Assembly: GCA_019309815.1 (NCBI GenBank) | Contig: JAFDFO010000101.1 | Span: forward strand, 1 to 16,370 | Direction of reading: 5' to 3' | Source: Deltaproteobacteria bacterium | GTDB lineage: Bacteria; Desulfobacterota; Desulfobacteria; Desulfobacterales; C00003060 | DNA length: 16,370 nt | Shown: positions 7,920 through 14,642 of the stretch, piece after piece | Layout of the letters: each line of letters opens with the position of its first letter | Numbering within the stretch: the stretch's first letter is position 1 | The notes under the pieces: model-generated | Databases searched by the model: none | Seen by the model: the letters and a program-made list of their open reading frames with translations, nothing else | Told to the model about the DNA's origin: nothing | Program-made: the position numbers and the translations under genes

Positions 7920-9236
7920 TTAGTGCCCGTGTCCGGCGTGCGGATCCATATCACTTGTGATGATTTTTGCTTTCAGACTGAATGCACCTTCGGCAACATA
8001 GGTTTCTCCTCTATTAAGTCCGGACAACACTTCCAAATACGTTGTGTTGGAACGCCCAATAGCTACCGGTCTCGTTTCGAACCTCCCTTCCGTTTCCACA
8101 AAGACAACGGTTTCTCCATCCAATCTTTGAACGGCTGCCTTTGGAACAAGAAGTGGCACCGTTTCCTCATGTACAGTAAGTTCTGCTGTGACAAAGAGTC
8201 CAGGTCGCCATTCTCCTACTGGATTCGGAAGAACGATGCGGGCCAAGGACATTCGTGTCTGTTCGCCGACAATGGGTGAGACATAAGAAACGACACCCTC
8301 TGCCGAAGGGCTTCCAGTTTGGGCAAAGATCGTGACCTTGTCTCCTTCTCTTACATAAGGGAGGGACTTCTGGGGGACTTTAAGATCGACCCAAACCGAG
8401 CCTAAATCTGCAATAATGAATACTTCTTTGCCATCGTCTACTTTTTCTCCTATCGATATCTCCCGGTTGATTACCGTCCCCGCGATTGGAGCTCTGATGG
8501 CATAGCGAGTCAACTCCAGAGGCGGGTTGCTTGTGTGAAGCTCTTTAACCTCTCTGTCCGACAGACCAAGAGCTCGAAGCGTTTGCTCGATCGCCTTCAT
8601 GTTAATTGTAGCTTCAGCTAAACCCTGCCTGGCTTCCAGGTATTCCTGTTCTGAAGTAATCTTCTTCTTCCACAAGCCCTCTTCTCGTTTCAATGTTGTC
8701 TCGGCTAATTCGCGACGAGCTCTGGCCGCAAGAAAAGCTGCCCTGGCATCGGAAAGCTCTTGACTGTGAATAATTGCCATGACTTGTCCCTCTTTGACGG
8801 AGTCACCCGGGCTTTTTCTAATTTCCCGAACAACACCCGGCACCAGGGGAACAACATGCGCCACCTTGTCCCGATTGAGGATGACCTCGCCAAACAAAGC
8901 GGTTTGGACGTGCAGATCCCCAGGACCAGCAACCGCAAGTTCAATACCCACATCCTTTCTTACCTGGTCGGACAGGCAGGTCGTTGTTCCTGATTCATCA
9001 TGTTCGGCATCGGAATGAAGGTGATCATGCTCACCAGAAGCTTCGAGGCCATCATGCTCATCGTGATCGTCATGATCCTCGTGTCCCGCATCTGCCCCAC
9101 CACTTTTTACCGCCAGTGCCATATCTGGAGTTGTTGCATGGTGACGAAAGACGCTGACACCATAAATGGCAACAAGCACAGTAATGGCTATCGCCGCGCT
9201 CATCACCCATTTCATTTTAGTTATATTGTGCTTCAT
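7920..9236 (-). CDS. czcB: RND periplasmic adaptor (membrane fusion protein), CzcB type
   Basis: This 438-residue protein links the pump to the outer-membrane channel. A single N-terminal anchor (about 9-29) is followed by a strongly His/Asp-rich segment (51-80, with eight histidines, e.g. GHEDHDDHDEHD) and ends in DPHAGHGH; both are likely metal-binding. Next are the first lipoyl half (VVREIRKSPGDSVKEGQVMAI), an alpha-helical hairpin of about 60 residues, the second lipoyl half (RAPIAGTVINREISIGEKV), the beta-barrel domain (WVDLKVPQKS) and the membrane-proximal domain. CzcB-type adaptors are known to bind divalent metals and deliver them to the pump. The ATG at 9236 begins two bases after the czcC stop, with AAAGGG about nine bases upstream. 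It lies between czcC and czcA in one operon. Confidence 0.94.
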   Translation of the reverse strand: MKHNITKMKWVMSAAIAITVLVAIYGVSVFRHHATTPDMALAVKSGGADAGHEDHDDHDEHDGLEASGEHDHLHSDAEHDESGTTTCLSDQVRKDVGIELAVAGPGDLHVQTALFGEVILNRDKVAHVVPLVPGVVREIRKSPGDSVKEGQVMAIIHSQELSDARAAFLAARARRELAETTLKREEGLWKKKITSEQEYLEARQGLAEATINMKAIEQTLRALGLSDREVKELHTSNPPLELTRYAIRAPIAGTVINREISIGEKVDDGKEVFIIADLGSVWVDLKVPQKSLPYVREGDKVTIFAQTGSPSAEGVVSYVSPIVGEQTRMSLARIVLPNPVGEWRPGLFVTAELTVHEETVPLLVPKAAVQRLDGETVVFVETEGRFETRPVAIGRSNTTYLEVLSGLNRGETYVAEGAFSLKAKIITSDMDPHAGHGH

Positions 9237-9238
9237 CG

Positions 9239-10621
9239 CTACAATCCCTTTCCGTTGAGTTCTGATCGGTTTTTTCCAAGCACACGGAGTTCACCAAGTT
9301 GATACCTTTTCAAATGAGCTCCCGTCAGGCGTTCTACGTCTGCCAGTGCAGTATGGTAAACGACCAAAGCATCTATATATCGCTCCTGGACTTCAAAGAG
9401 CGTCCGTTGAGCGTCTAGGACATCTAACACGCCGAACTTGCCAAACTCATATCCCTCTCTTACGGCTTCAAAGGTTTCTTTGGCTACCACGAGGACATCT
9501 TCCTTCAAAGCCGTTGATTCTGCATACGCTCCTGCAAGGGACTCGTATCTCTCACCGAGGGTAGCAAAGACAGATGATCTCGCTGCCTTTTCTTCCTCCT
9601 TCACCTTTGCTAATCTGTGCTGTGCACTGAGAACTTCGCCCTGGTTCCGGTCAAAGACGGGAAGAGGGAACGAAAAACCAGCCACCAAAGCAGTCTCATC
9701 ATCAAAGTTGTGACGTTTAGCGCCAAAAACAAACGTCACATCGGGGGTTCCGTTGGCGCTGGCTAATTCCGCAACAGCTCGCCGGTGAGCCGACTCACTG
9801 GTCCACCGAGATACATTCGGGTTCTGACAAACCTGGTTCTCACACTCTTCCGAGGACGGTATTGGCGCTATTTCAAAAAGGTCACCTTCCACATTCTGAA
9901 ACAATGGCGACTTACTTCCCCATGTGGCCGCAAGCCGTGTGCGTGACACCTCGAGATCTCGCCTTGCGCGTTCCAAGTCAATCTTCGCGGTCGACAAGGC
10001 GATCCTGGCCTTGTTTTTTTCCAATGGCGAAACTTTCCCGGCCTTGACCCGTTCCTCCACCGTGTTCAGAACCTGCATGGCAAGCTTGACGAGCTCTTCT
10101 CTCTGGCTCAGGCGTTCCTGTGCGCCAAGAACTTCTGCAAAGCTCTTTGCTACCTCTGTTAATATGTCAGACAATTCAATCTCATAATCCCATTTACCAA
10201 GATCTTGTTCCGCAGAAGCCACCTGCTTCCGCCTTGAACGCTTACCACCCAATTCAATAAGTTGACTGAGCTGTACAGTCGTCTCCATAGCGTTCGTACC
10301 GCTGAAGTCACCAGAGCCGCCAAAATTCTCCGCTTCAACCCCGAGCTCGGGGTTGGGAAGAAGCCCGGCCTGAAAGGCGTCAGCGTCAAGGGCCCGGAGC
10401 TCTGCCGAGAATGCCTGCAGTTTCGGGTTGTGCATTACAGCAAGGGACAAAGCGCCCCTTAAGGTTAGAGGTTCAGTTGATTCAGCCCTCTCCCGCTCCG
10501 CTGACTCCTTGATTACGGATGTCTCACCTCCGTATGCGGGTTCAGGTAACCACCAGGTCCAAAAGGTCGAGCATAGGATCTGGACGAAAACAACGCCTGT
10601 GAATAGTCTTTTCAAACACAT
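9239..10621 (-). CDS. czcC: Outer-membrane efflux protein, TolC/CzcC family
   Basis: The protein forms the outer-membrane channel and periplasmic tunnel of the pump. After a signal peptide (CLKRLFTGVVFVQIL, cleavage probably near PAYGG) come two OEP repeats of long helices. LTLRGALSLAVMHNPKLQAF opens the first; FGAKRHNFDDETALVAGFSFPLPVFDRNQGE marks the beta-strand/helix border of the second, here split as FGAKRHNFDDETALV and AGFSFPLPVFDRNQGE. The tail YEFGKFGVLDVLDAQRTL is the typical closing motif. I place the start at ATG 10621 (460 residues) because AGAGG stands about eight bases upstream; the longer frame from 10660 would put non-signal residues ahead of the signal peptide. It is followed directly by czcB. 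Confidence 0.93.
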   Translation of the reverse strand: MCLKRLFTGVVFVQILCSTFWTWWLPEPAYGGETSVIKESAERERAESTEPLTLRGALSLAVMHNPKLQAFSAELRALDADAFQAGLLPNPELGVEAENFGGSGDFSGTNAMETTVQLSQLIELGGKRSRRKQVASAEQDLGKWDYEIELSDILTEVAKSFAEVLGAQERLSQREELVKLAMQVLNTVEERVKAGKVSPLEKNKARIALSTAKIDLERARRDLEVSRTRLAATWGSKSPLFQNVEGDLFEIAPIPSSEECENQVCQNPNVSRWTSESAHRRAVAELASANGTPDVTFVFGAKRHNFDDETALVAGFSFPLPVFDRNQGEVLSAQHRLAKVKEEEKAARSSVFATLGERYESLAGAYAESTALKEDVLVVAKETFEAVREGYEFGKFGVLDVLDAQRTLFEVQERYIDALVVYHTALADVERLTGAHLKRYQLGELRVLGKNRSELNGKGL

Positions 10622-10717
10622 GGAGTAACCTCTTTGTGGGCCAGAGGGAAACGTTGGCACAAATATTCAGATGCTTGGCTGATACTATAAGGTCTTAGGG
10701 GAACTTCTGGGGATTGA

Positions 10718-11164
10718 TCAAATGAGCAGGATGGTGTTCTGGAGAGACGAAGAAACAGACGCCTCAAAGGGTAATAGGTCGGATAAAATGGTATTTCCGT
10801 GCCACGTGCGAGGATCACAAAAGGCGAAACCCGAGGCCTCTTGTGTCAGAATATCAGTTTGGGGCGAGGCCTGATCGAACGAGTTGGTATTGGTTAGAGC
10901 AAGATGGCCGGACATGGGAATATCGAAACACTGATCCTCCTTCTCTTGTGCAGCAACGTCAATTCCCCTGGTCTGAGAACTTGGTGAACGGGTAACCTGA
11001 CATTGGGAGAAGCTTGCAGGGCTATCATGTGCCATCTCAACCTCCACATGATCGCTTCCCGCAAAACACAAAACAGGGCTGGAAAGTACCGGCTGACCTA
11101 GAACGCATAAAATCAGAAACAGAATCAGCAGGGAGTTTTTTCGTCTGTTGTTAGGAATTTTCAC
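10718..11164 (-). CDS. Small secreted Cys/His-containing protein, first gene of the RND operon
   Basis: The 148-residue protein has a hydrophobic signal peptide (NSLLILFLILCVLGQPVLS) and then a segment LCFAGSDHVEVEMAHD, a later QCFDIPMSG and a C-terminal FCDPRTW. Short secreted proteins with a similar 'LC..G.DHV.VE...C.DIP' arrangement are, as I recall, found at the head of czc-type operons in Desulfobacterota; functionally they recall CzcI/CopI-like periplasmic metal proteins, although no homology is claimed. Start is uncertain: GTG at 11164 has a poor ribosome site, but no ATG exists between it and the upstream in-frame stop. About 80 bases of leader separate it from the promoter at 11254-11282, and czcC follows about 100 bp downstream. 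A role in metal buffering or control is an inference. Confidence 0.6.
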   Translation of the reverse strand: MKIPNNRRKNSLLILFLILCVLGQPVLSSPVLCFAGSDHVEVEMAHDSPASFSQCQVTRSPSSQTRGIDVAAQEKEDQCFDIPMSGHLALTNTNSFDQASPQTDILTQEASGFAFCDPRTWHGNTILSDLLPFEASVSSSLQNTILLI

Positions 11165-11253
11165 CGTTTCGCTCAGAATCCGACTGTTCTTCCAATCTTA
11201 TCGGTGGTTCGACATGTTAAATGACGCCGCCATGATGATTGGAAATTCCGCTA

Positions 11254-11282
11254 AATATAAGACCATTTGGTCTATCGGTCAA
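11254..11282 (-). promoter_or_regulatory. Sigma-70-type promoter of the czc operon
   Basis: Reading the minus strand there is TTGACC, 17 bases, then TATATT: both boxes are near consensus with ideal spacing. Transcription would start near 11247, about 83 bases before the secreted-protein start. Nothing else in the 150 bp upstream of that gene fits as well. Confidence 0.65.
11260..11273. promoter_or_regulatory. Dyad operator inside the czc promoter spacer
   Basis: AGACCATTTGGTCT is a perfect six-base inverted repeat with a two-base centre, lying exactly between the -35 and -10 boxes. A dyad in the spacer is how metal-responsive repressors and MerR-type activators commonly act; the 17-base spacing suits a repressor better than MerR (19-20). 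No regulator gene for it is adjacent. Confidence 0.5.
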
Positions 11283-11317
11283 GGTTATTGTATTCTTTCT
11301 TATGAGGTCGGCATGGC

Positions 11318-11455
11318 TCATATAGATCTCGAATCGATAAACCATTGCAGAATTTGATTTGTGGCTTCCTCACTTGTCTTTGCCCGAGACAATTCGTAAC
11401 TCAAGATAACAAGAAATTTCCCCTGGCAAATCTTGAGATATTTCGGACCCTCCAT
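11318..11455 (-). CDS. Small hypothetical ORF (45 aa) between nhaR and the czc promoter
   Basis: The frame starts at ATG 11455 and reads MEGPKYLKICQGKFLVIL, then SYELSRAKTSEEATNQILQW, ending FIDSRSI. Composition and the pattern of a short beta-strand followed by an amphipathic helix look protein-like. There is no strong Shine-Dalgarno (CAAGA only). It ends 36 bp before the czc promoter. It could be a real microprotein or the tail of a decayed gene spread over 11318-11842. Not recognised. Confidence 0.35.
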   Translation of the reverse strand: MEGPKYLKICQGKFLVILSYELSRAKTSEEATNQILQWFIDSRSI

Positions 11456-11483
11456 TCTTGCGATTCTGTAAAGGCATCACGAA

Positions 11484-11672
11484 TCAAGGGATTGGCGAAG
11501 GCATCGTCCTGCTCGAGGTGAGAAGATTCTGATTAAAGTTCCACATCTTGAGATTTCCCAAATTTATGATCATGGCACCCAATAAAACGTCCCTGTCAAT
11601 AAGAAACACCTCTCCGAGCTGGCAAATCAATCCAAGAAAATAAAAAGGATCGCCCAAACTCGGACACAGCAA
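11484..11672 (-). CDS. Hypothetical 62-codon frame, possibly part of a frameshifted gene
   Basis: The frame opens two bases after the stop of the preceding small ORF and would use TTG at 11672. It reads LCPSLGDPFYFLGLICQLGE, then VFLIDRDVLLGAMIINLGN, with protein-like hydrophobic strands. No ribosome site. It lies in a different frame from its two neighbours (11318-11455 and 11675-11842), which share one frame, so the three may be pieces of one broken gene. Not recognised. Confidence 0.25.
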   Translation of the reverse strand: MLCPSLGDPFYFLGLICQLGEVFLIDRDVLLGAMIINLGNLKMWNFNQNLLTSSRTMPSPIP

Positions 11673-11674
11673 GG

Positions 11675-11842
11675 CTAATCTATGGCATGCGCCTCTCGAA
11701 GCCCGGACAGCTCAACCAAGCCTCCCTTTCCATCATTTCGAAATGACAATGCCACGATGGAATAGAAGTCAACAAAGAACTGCTGTTTAGCGTTGCCAGC
11801 GTTCGAATCAAGGATGGCTTCGCTGATTTCAGTTTGGACCAT
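11675..11842 (-). CDS. Small ORF (55 aa) directly downstream of nhaR
   Basis: ATG 11842 lies 14 bases after the nhaR stop with AAAGGA about nine bases upstream, so the two are very probably co-transcribed and perhaps translationally coupled. The product begins MVQTEISEAILDSNAGNAKQ, continues QFFVDFYSIVALSFRNDGKG and ends GLVELSGLREAHAID. It has no signal peptide. I do not recognise the family. It may be complete, or the N-terminal part of a gene whose rest survives as the frames at 11484-11672 and 11318-11455. Confidence 0.45.
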   Translation of the reverse strand: MVQTEISEAILDSNAGNAKQQFFVDFYSIVALSFRNDGKGGLVELSGLREAHAID

Positions 11843-11856
11843 GTCTCTGGTCCTTT

Positions 11857-12774
11857 CTAATCGGACTCCTTGTTGTTTTCTAAAAGGCCTTTGCGTGCGG
11901 CGCCTGAAATTGCCGTAATTGCCGGGTGTTTGATGATGCGTTCGTAAGAGATGGCATAGAAGCGTTCACGTACTGCTTCAGTTCGTCCGACAACCTGAAC
12001 ATTATACTGGCGTTTTACCTCCTTTTCAATGACAGAGGGCGTTGCAAAGACACCGTGACCATTCTGACCGAATTCTTTCATGAGAGCACTGTCTTCGAAC
12101 TCGGCCATAATCATCGGTCTTAGTTCAAGAGACTCAAACCACCTTTCAAGGCCTTCCCTCAATACCGTCATATCCAACGGAAGGAGCATTGGGGCCCCAT
12201 GAAGTGATTTCGGAAAACCAGGCCGAAAGCGCATTGCCAACTGCTTAGCTCCAAAGAATGTAACCCCGCAATCGCCAAGCAAGTGATTGTATGCTTTGAT
12301 ACTCAAACCCTTTCGTATTGGCGAATCACTTAAGACCACATCAAGGTTGTGGATAGCCAGTTCGGCAAGCAACCTCTCCTTCTTGTCTTCATAACAGACC
12401 AGATGCACGCCTTCCGGAAGATTCAATCCTGGTTCCAGAATTTTGCGGGCAATCAGCTTCGGCAGGACATCCACGACCCCGACTTTTAATGACAGTGGGC
12501 CTGCAATGGGACGTCCCTGGACTGTTTCCATCATTTCTCGGCCGAGAGAAAAAATTTCATTCGCATAACGGAAAACCAAGCGTCCCATATCCGTAGGCTC
12601 CAGGTTCCGTCCAATGCGGCGAAAGAGTTTGCCGCCGAGAGCTTCCTCGAGGTTGCCAACTTGGGCACTGATGGTCGAGGGTGAAAGCAGAAGCTTTTTG
12701 GAAGCCGATGTCACGCCTCCCTCGTGTACTACAGCCCAGAAATAGAAAAGATGATGATAGTTTAGCCATTCCAT
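11857..12774 (-). CDS. nhaR: NhaR-like LysR-family transcriptional regulator
   Basis: The 305-residue protein matches NhaR in layout. The N-terminus WLNYHHLFYFWAVVHEGGVT with SPSTISAQVGNLEEALGGKL forms the winged helix-turn-helix, and FRRIGRNLEPTDMG closes it. The effector domain contains LDVVLSDSP and the characteristic EFEDSALMKEFG, then FATPSV and YAISYERIIKHPA. In enterobacteria NhaR activates the Na+/H+ antiporter gene nhaA in response to sodium and alkaline pH. No nhaA is seen here; divergent from it are two tiny membrane-protein genes, and a KefB-type antiporter lies 3 kb away. Start ATG 12774 has a weak ribosome site. A possible promoter on the minus strand is TTTGCA-N17-TACTAT about 60 bp upstream. 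Confidence 0.92.
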   Translation of the reverse strand: MEWLNYHHLFYFWAVVHEGGVTSASKKLLLSPSTISAQVGNLEEALGGKLFRRIGRNLEPTDMGRLVFRYANEIFSLGREMMETVQGRPIAGPLSLKVGVVDVLPKLIARKILEPGLNLPEGVHLVCYEDKKERLLAELAIHNLDVVLSDSPIRKGLSIKAYNHLLGDCGVTFFGAKQLAMRFRPGFPKSLHGAPMLLPLDMTVLREGLERWFESLELRPMIMAEFEDSALMKEFGQNGHGVFATPSVIEKEVKRQYNVQVVGRTEAVRERFYAISYERIIKHPAITAISGAARKGLLENNKESD

Positions 12775-12852
12775 AATTCAATTCGCCATTTCGGTTATTT
12801 CGAACGATAGTATCATCATTTTCTGATTGTGCAAACTGTTTTCTCGTCTTAT

Positions 12853-12867
12853 ATTCTTGTCAAGAAT
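12853..12867. promoter_or_regulatory. 15 bp palindrome between nhaR and the twin small ORFs (LysR-type operator candidate)
   Basis: ATTCTTGTCAAGAAT is a perfect seven-base inverted repeat around one base and fits the T-N11-A rule of LysR-type boxes. It sits about 80 bp upstream of nhaR and about 90 bp upstream of the plus-strand small ORFs. On the plus strand a GATAAT -10-like box (12890-12895) follows with no good -35, as expected of an activated promoter. Confidence 0.5.
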
Positions 12868-12957
12868 TTTGGGTAGTTCGCGGCAAAACGATAATTAGCG
12901 GGAATCAGGCACAGCTCTTACCGGATTGACTTCATTTAATGGAAGGGGGTGACAACC

Positions 12958-13080
12958 GTGATGGAACTTCCGTGGCCGAAATGGATGGAGCTCGTAACCG
13001 TCGGGGTGGTGACTGGTGTTTGCATAGGTGCGTTGATGATTATTTCCCGTATCCAAGAACCTAAGGAGCAAGTCGATTAG
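12958..13080 (+). CDS. Small single-helix membrane protein 1, divergent from nhaR
   Basis: A 40-residue product: from GTG 12958 (or ATG 12961) it reads MELPWPKWMELVTVGVVTG, then VCIGALMIISRIQEPKEQVD. A GGAAGGGGG Shine-Dalgarno ends eight bases before the GTG. An aromatic/charged N-terminus, one hydrophobic helix (about residues 11-29) and a polar tail are the layout of regulatory or subunit microproteins of membrane transporters. Its stop overlaps the next small frame by five bases. It is not recognised as any named family. Position suggests control by NhaR and a role in ion transport (inference). Confidence 0.55.
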   Translation: MMELPWPKWMELVTVGVVTGVCIGALMIISRIQEPKEQVD

Positions 13081-13198
13081 GACTCGGTCCTGCAAATCCA
13101 TAACCTTTATTACTACCTTCATTGCATTGGGCTTCTTGGTTTTGGGGCTTTTTACTTTTTCGCTGCCCCTATATGTGATCCTTGGTAATGTGATCTGA
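13076..13198 (+). CDS. Small single-helix membrane protein 2, apparent ATT start
   Basis: The frame overlaps the end of small membrane protein 1 by five bases. A perfect AAGGAG (13063-13068) stands seven bases before ATT at 13076, and no ATG, GTG or TTG lies at the proper spacing. The 40-residue product would read RTRSCKSITFITTFIALGF, then LVLGLFTFSLPLYVILGNVI: a basic start and a long hydrophobic helix. ATT is a known but rare start (infC, pcnB). It could instead be a mutated ATG, or the gene may be dead. Family unknown. Confidence 0.4.
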   Translation: MRTRSCKSITFITTFIALGFLVLGLFTFSLPLYVILGNVI

Positions 13199-13538
13199 AT
13201 ACCTATGCGTTGTGGTTTCGGTGTGACTCCCAAAAGTCAGGTACCTAGTATCTGCCAGGGGATTTGGCCGAATTCAAGATCGGCCATGTCGTATCTTCAC
13301 TTGGAGTTTGTGCTTCCGAACCAGAACCTCCACTACTTCACCACCCACCGGTCGGTCTCCAGCGGCTTATGATTTGTCTTTAATACCCTGAATCGCTGGA
13401 CGTTGTTAAGACCAAATGCCGCAAGTTCTCGAGCACAAGAAAGTGTCGGGGTTCTGGAGGTTAAGATTCCTTTAAGATAATGGCCCACCAGAAGCCAATC
13501 CTATAACAGAAGCTCACTTACGATTCCACATCGTATAT
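13199..13538. other. Gene-poor stretch
   Basis: No supported gene. The minus strand is open for 55 codons (about 13336-13500; includes SRTPTLSCARELAAFGLNNV) but has no start, no ribosome site and no recognisable family. No terminator or repeat stands out. Confidence 0.5.
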
Positions 13539-13778
13539 TTGACTGTTTCCTCCACTAACCAGCGGAAAGGCAGACAAGCTGATGTCTTCCTCAGAATTGC
13601 CCGTTTTTTGATTGGTTTTCCCAACGGGCTCCCTTGTGACATAAACTTTGCTCGTCCCACTGTGCACTTGTTTTTGCAGAGTAGAACGGGCGATAAGAGT
13701 GCAGCGCAGGATATGGCCCAACGTATTCTTGATGAGCCATTAGAGATTACGAGCAACATCTTTTGCTATGAGTCTTAG
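13539..13778 (+). CDS. Doubtful hypothetical ORF upstream of the DksA-like gene
   Basis: The frame is open from 13476 to a stop at 13778, 21 bp before the DksA-like gene. A TTG at 13539 would give 79 residues, ending QDMAQRILDEPLEITSNIF-CYES. No ribosome site and no recognised family. Minus-strand frames of similar length overlap it, so the coding strand itself is unsure. Could be the remnant of a gene. Confidence 0.2.
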   Translation: MTVSSTNQRKGRQADVFLRIARFLIGFPNGLPCDINFARPTVHLFLQSRTGDKSAAQDMAQRILDEPLEITSNIFCYES

Positions 13779-13799
13779 TTTTCCGCCCGGAGTGTTGAC

Positions 13800-14153
13800 A
13801 TGAAGAAGAAAGAACACTTTGAGAGGCTGCTCAGTCAAAGATTAGATGAGCTTTTGACAGAACCCAACGAGATTGCCGGTAGTAGGACCGGCTTTAGGGC
13901 TCACCATCCTGATTACCTTGACCGGGGATCCATGGAGTCCGATACAAGTTTTGCCTTTCACATTAAGGAAAGGGAAAGCATCCTGACAAGAAAAATCAAG
14001 GATGCGTTGACCAGACTTGAAAATGGCACTTTTGGTATCTGTGACGAATGCAGAAGGGAGATTCCAGAAGGTAGATTGAAGGCCCGGCCTGTAGCCACCT
14101 TGTGCATTAAATGTAAGGAAGAGCAGGAGACTGAAGAGAGAATCGGGGAATAG
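13800..14153 (+). CDS. DksA/TraR-family zinc-finger protein
   Basis: The 117-residue protein has an N-terminal helix, a coiled-coil tip motif HPDYLDRGS (D38 and D41, the DxxD acidic pair that DksA inserts into the RNA polymerase secondary channel) and a C4 zinc finger with C81, C84, C102 and C105 (CDEC...CIKC). DksA works with ppGpp to adjust promoter choice in starvation and stress. It is shorter than E. coli DksA (151) and nearer in size to the stand-alone TraR/YbiI-like and deltaproteobacterial forms, and the usual Ala after DxxDR is Gly. So it may be an accessory paralogue rather than the main DksA. ATG 13800 has GGAG seven bases upstream. It seems to be a single gene. Confidence 0.9.
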   Translation: MKKKEHFERLLSQRLDELLTEPNEIAGSRTGFRAHHPDYLDRGSMESDTSFAFHIKERESILTRKIKDALTRLENGTFGICDECRREIPEGRLKARPVATLCIKCKEEQETEERIGE

Positions 14154-14192
14154 AGAGGAAAGGGGGATAGATTTCAGAGAGTTTGGTAGCCT

Positions 14193-14498
14193 TCAAGTTA
14201 ACGTCTTGAGGATCTCCGGCCAGAAGAGCCACGAGGCACAGAGTGAGAACATCTGATAGGTGGCCAAATCGCGCCAACTGCCCAGCTTTCCCCCAAACCC
14301 TGAGGCTTCCTCCGGCTTCCGGGCAACCAATCTGTCAATCGAATCCGAAAAGAGTGAGATAGACAGAAGAGTGAGAAACTTGTTGGAGGGCGTACCGTCT
14401 GCGTTGTCATGCTCGAAGTAGTAACCGAGGAGAATGGCGAGCAAGCCTTGCAGAAGACCATTGTGTGAGAAAAACAACAAGAGAGAGGCAAGAACCAA
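14193..14498 (-). CDS. Possible small membrane protein, start unclear
   Basis: From TTG 14498 (AGGAG ten bases upstream) it reads 101 residues: a hydrophobic segment (VLASLLLFFSHNGLLQGLLA), a soluble stretch FEHDNADGTPSNKFLTLLS, then a second half ending ASWLFWPEILKTLT. The frame is open further upstream with protein-like residues (KQTTLSKWNRRTAG) to an ATA at 14546, where an ATG would be expected, so the gene could have lost its start. It lies tail to tail with the DksA-like gene, 39 bp apart. Not recognised. Confidence 0.35.
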   Translation of the reverse strand: MVLASLLLFFSHNGLLQGLLAILLGYYFEHDNADGTPSNKFLTLLSISLFSDSIDRLVARKPEEASGFGGKLGSWRDLATYQMFSLCASWLFWPEILKTLT

Positions 14499-14642
14499 GC
14501 CTGCCGTTCTCCTATTCCACTTCGATAAAGTTGTTTGCTTTGCTATGTTTTAGTTAGCCTTTTCCAACATAAGACGTGTCCGCCCAAAAAAACCTACACC
14601 TTTTCTCATTGAATTCGCTGCTCCTTCCGATTTCGGTTTGAT

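Noticed and set aside
4802..9302. Numerous plus-strand frames opposite czcA and czcB
   Set aside because: Antisense shadows of strongly supported RND genes with no own signals.
10612..10818. Minus-strand 68-codon frame between the secreted protein and czcC
   Set aside because: It overlaps the ends of two better-supported genes in another frame and lacks a ribosome site and protein-like composition.
11401..11436. Inverted TCAAGAT...ATCTTGA, with the word ATCTTGAGAT again near 11546
   Set aside because: Arms are short, widely spaced and inside small-ORF coding sequence; no convincing site or stem.
11733..11746. Perfect 14 bp palindrome TCATTTCGAAATGA
   Set aside because: It lies inside a probable small gene, not at a promoter; may be chance. 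The similar ATTTCGAA near 12797 is not palindromic to the same extent.
12895..13233. Minus-strand 112-codon frame opposite the twin small ORFs
   Set aside because: It starts at TTG without a ribosome site, is basic and low in structure, and is antisense to two frames that have good ribosome sites.
13514..13759. Two overlapping minus-strand frames of 67-81 codons
   Set aside because: They compete with each other and with the plus-strand frame, with no ribosome site or recognised family.
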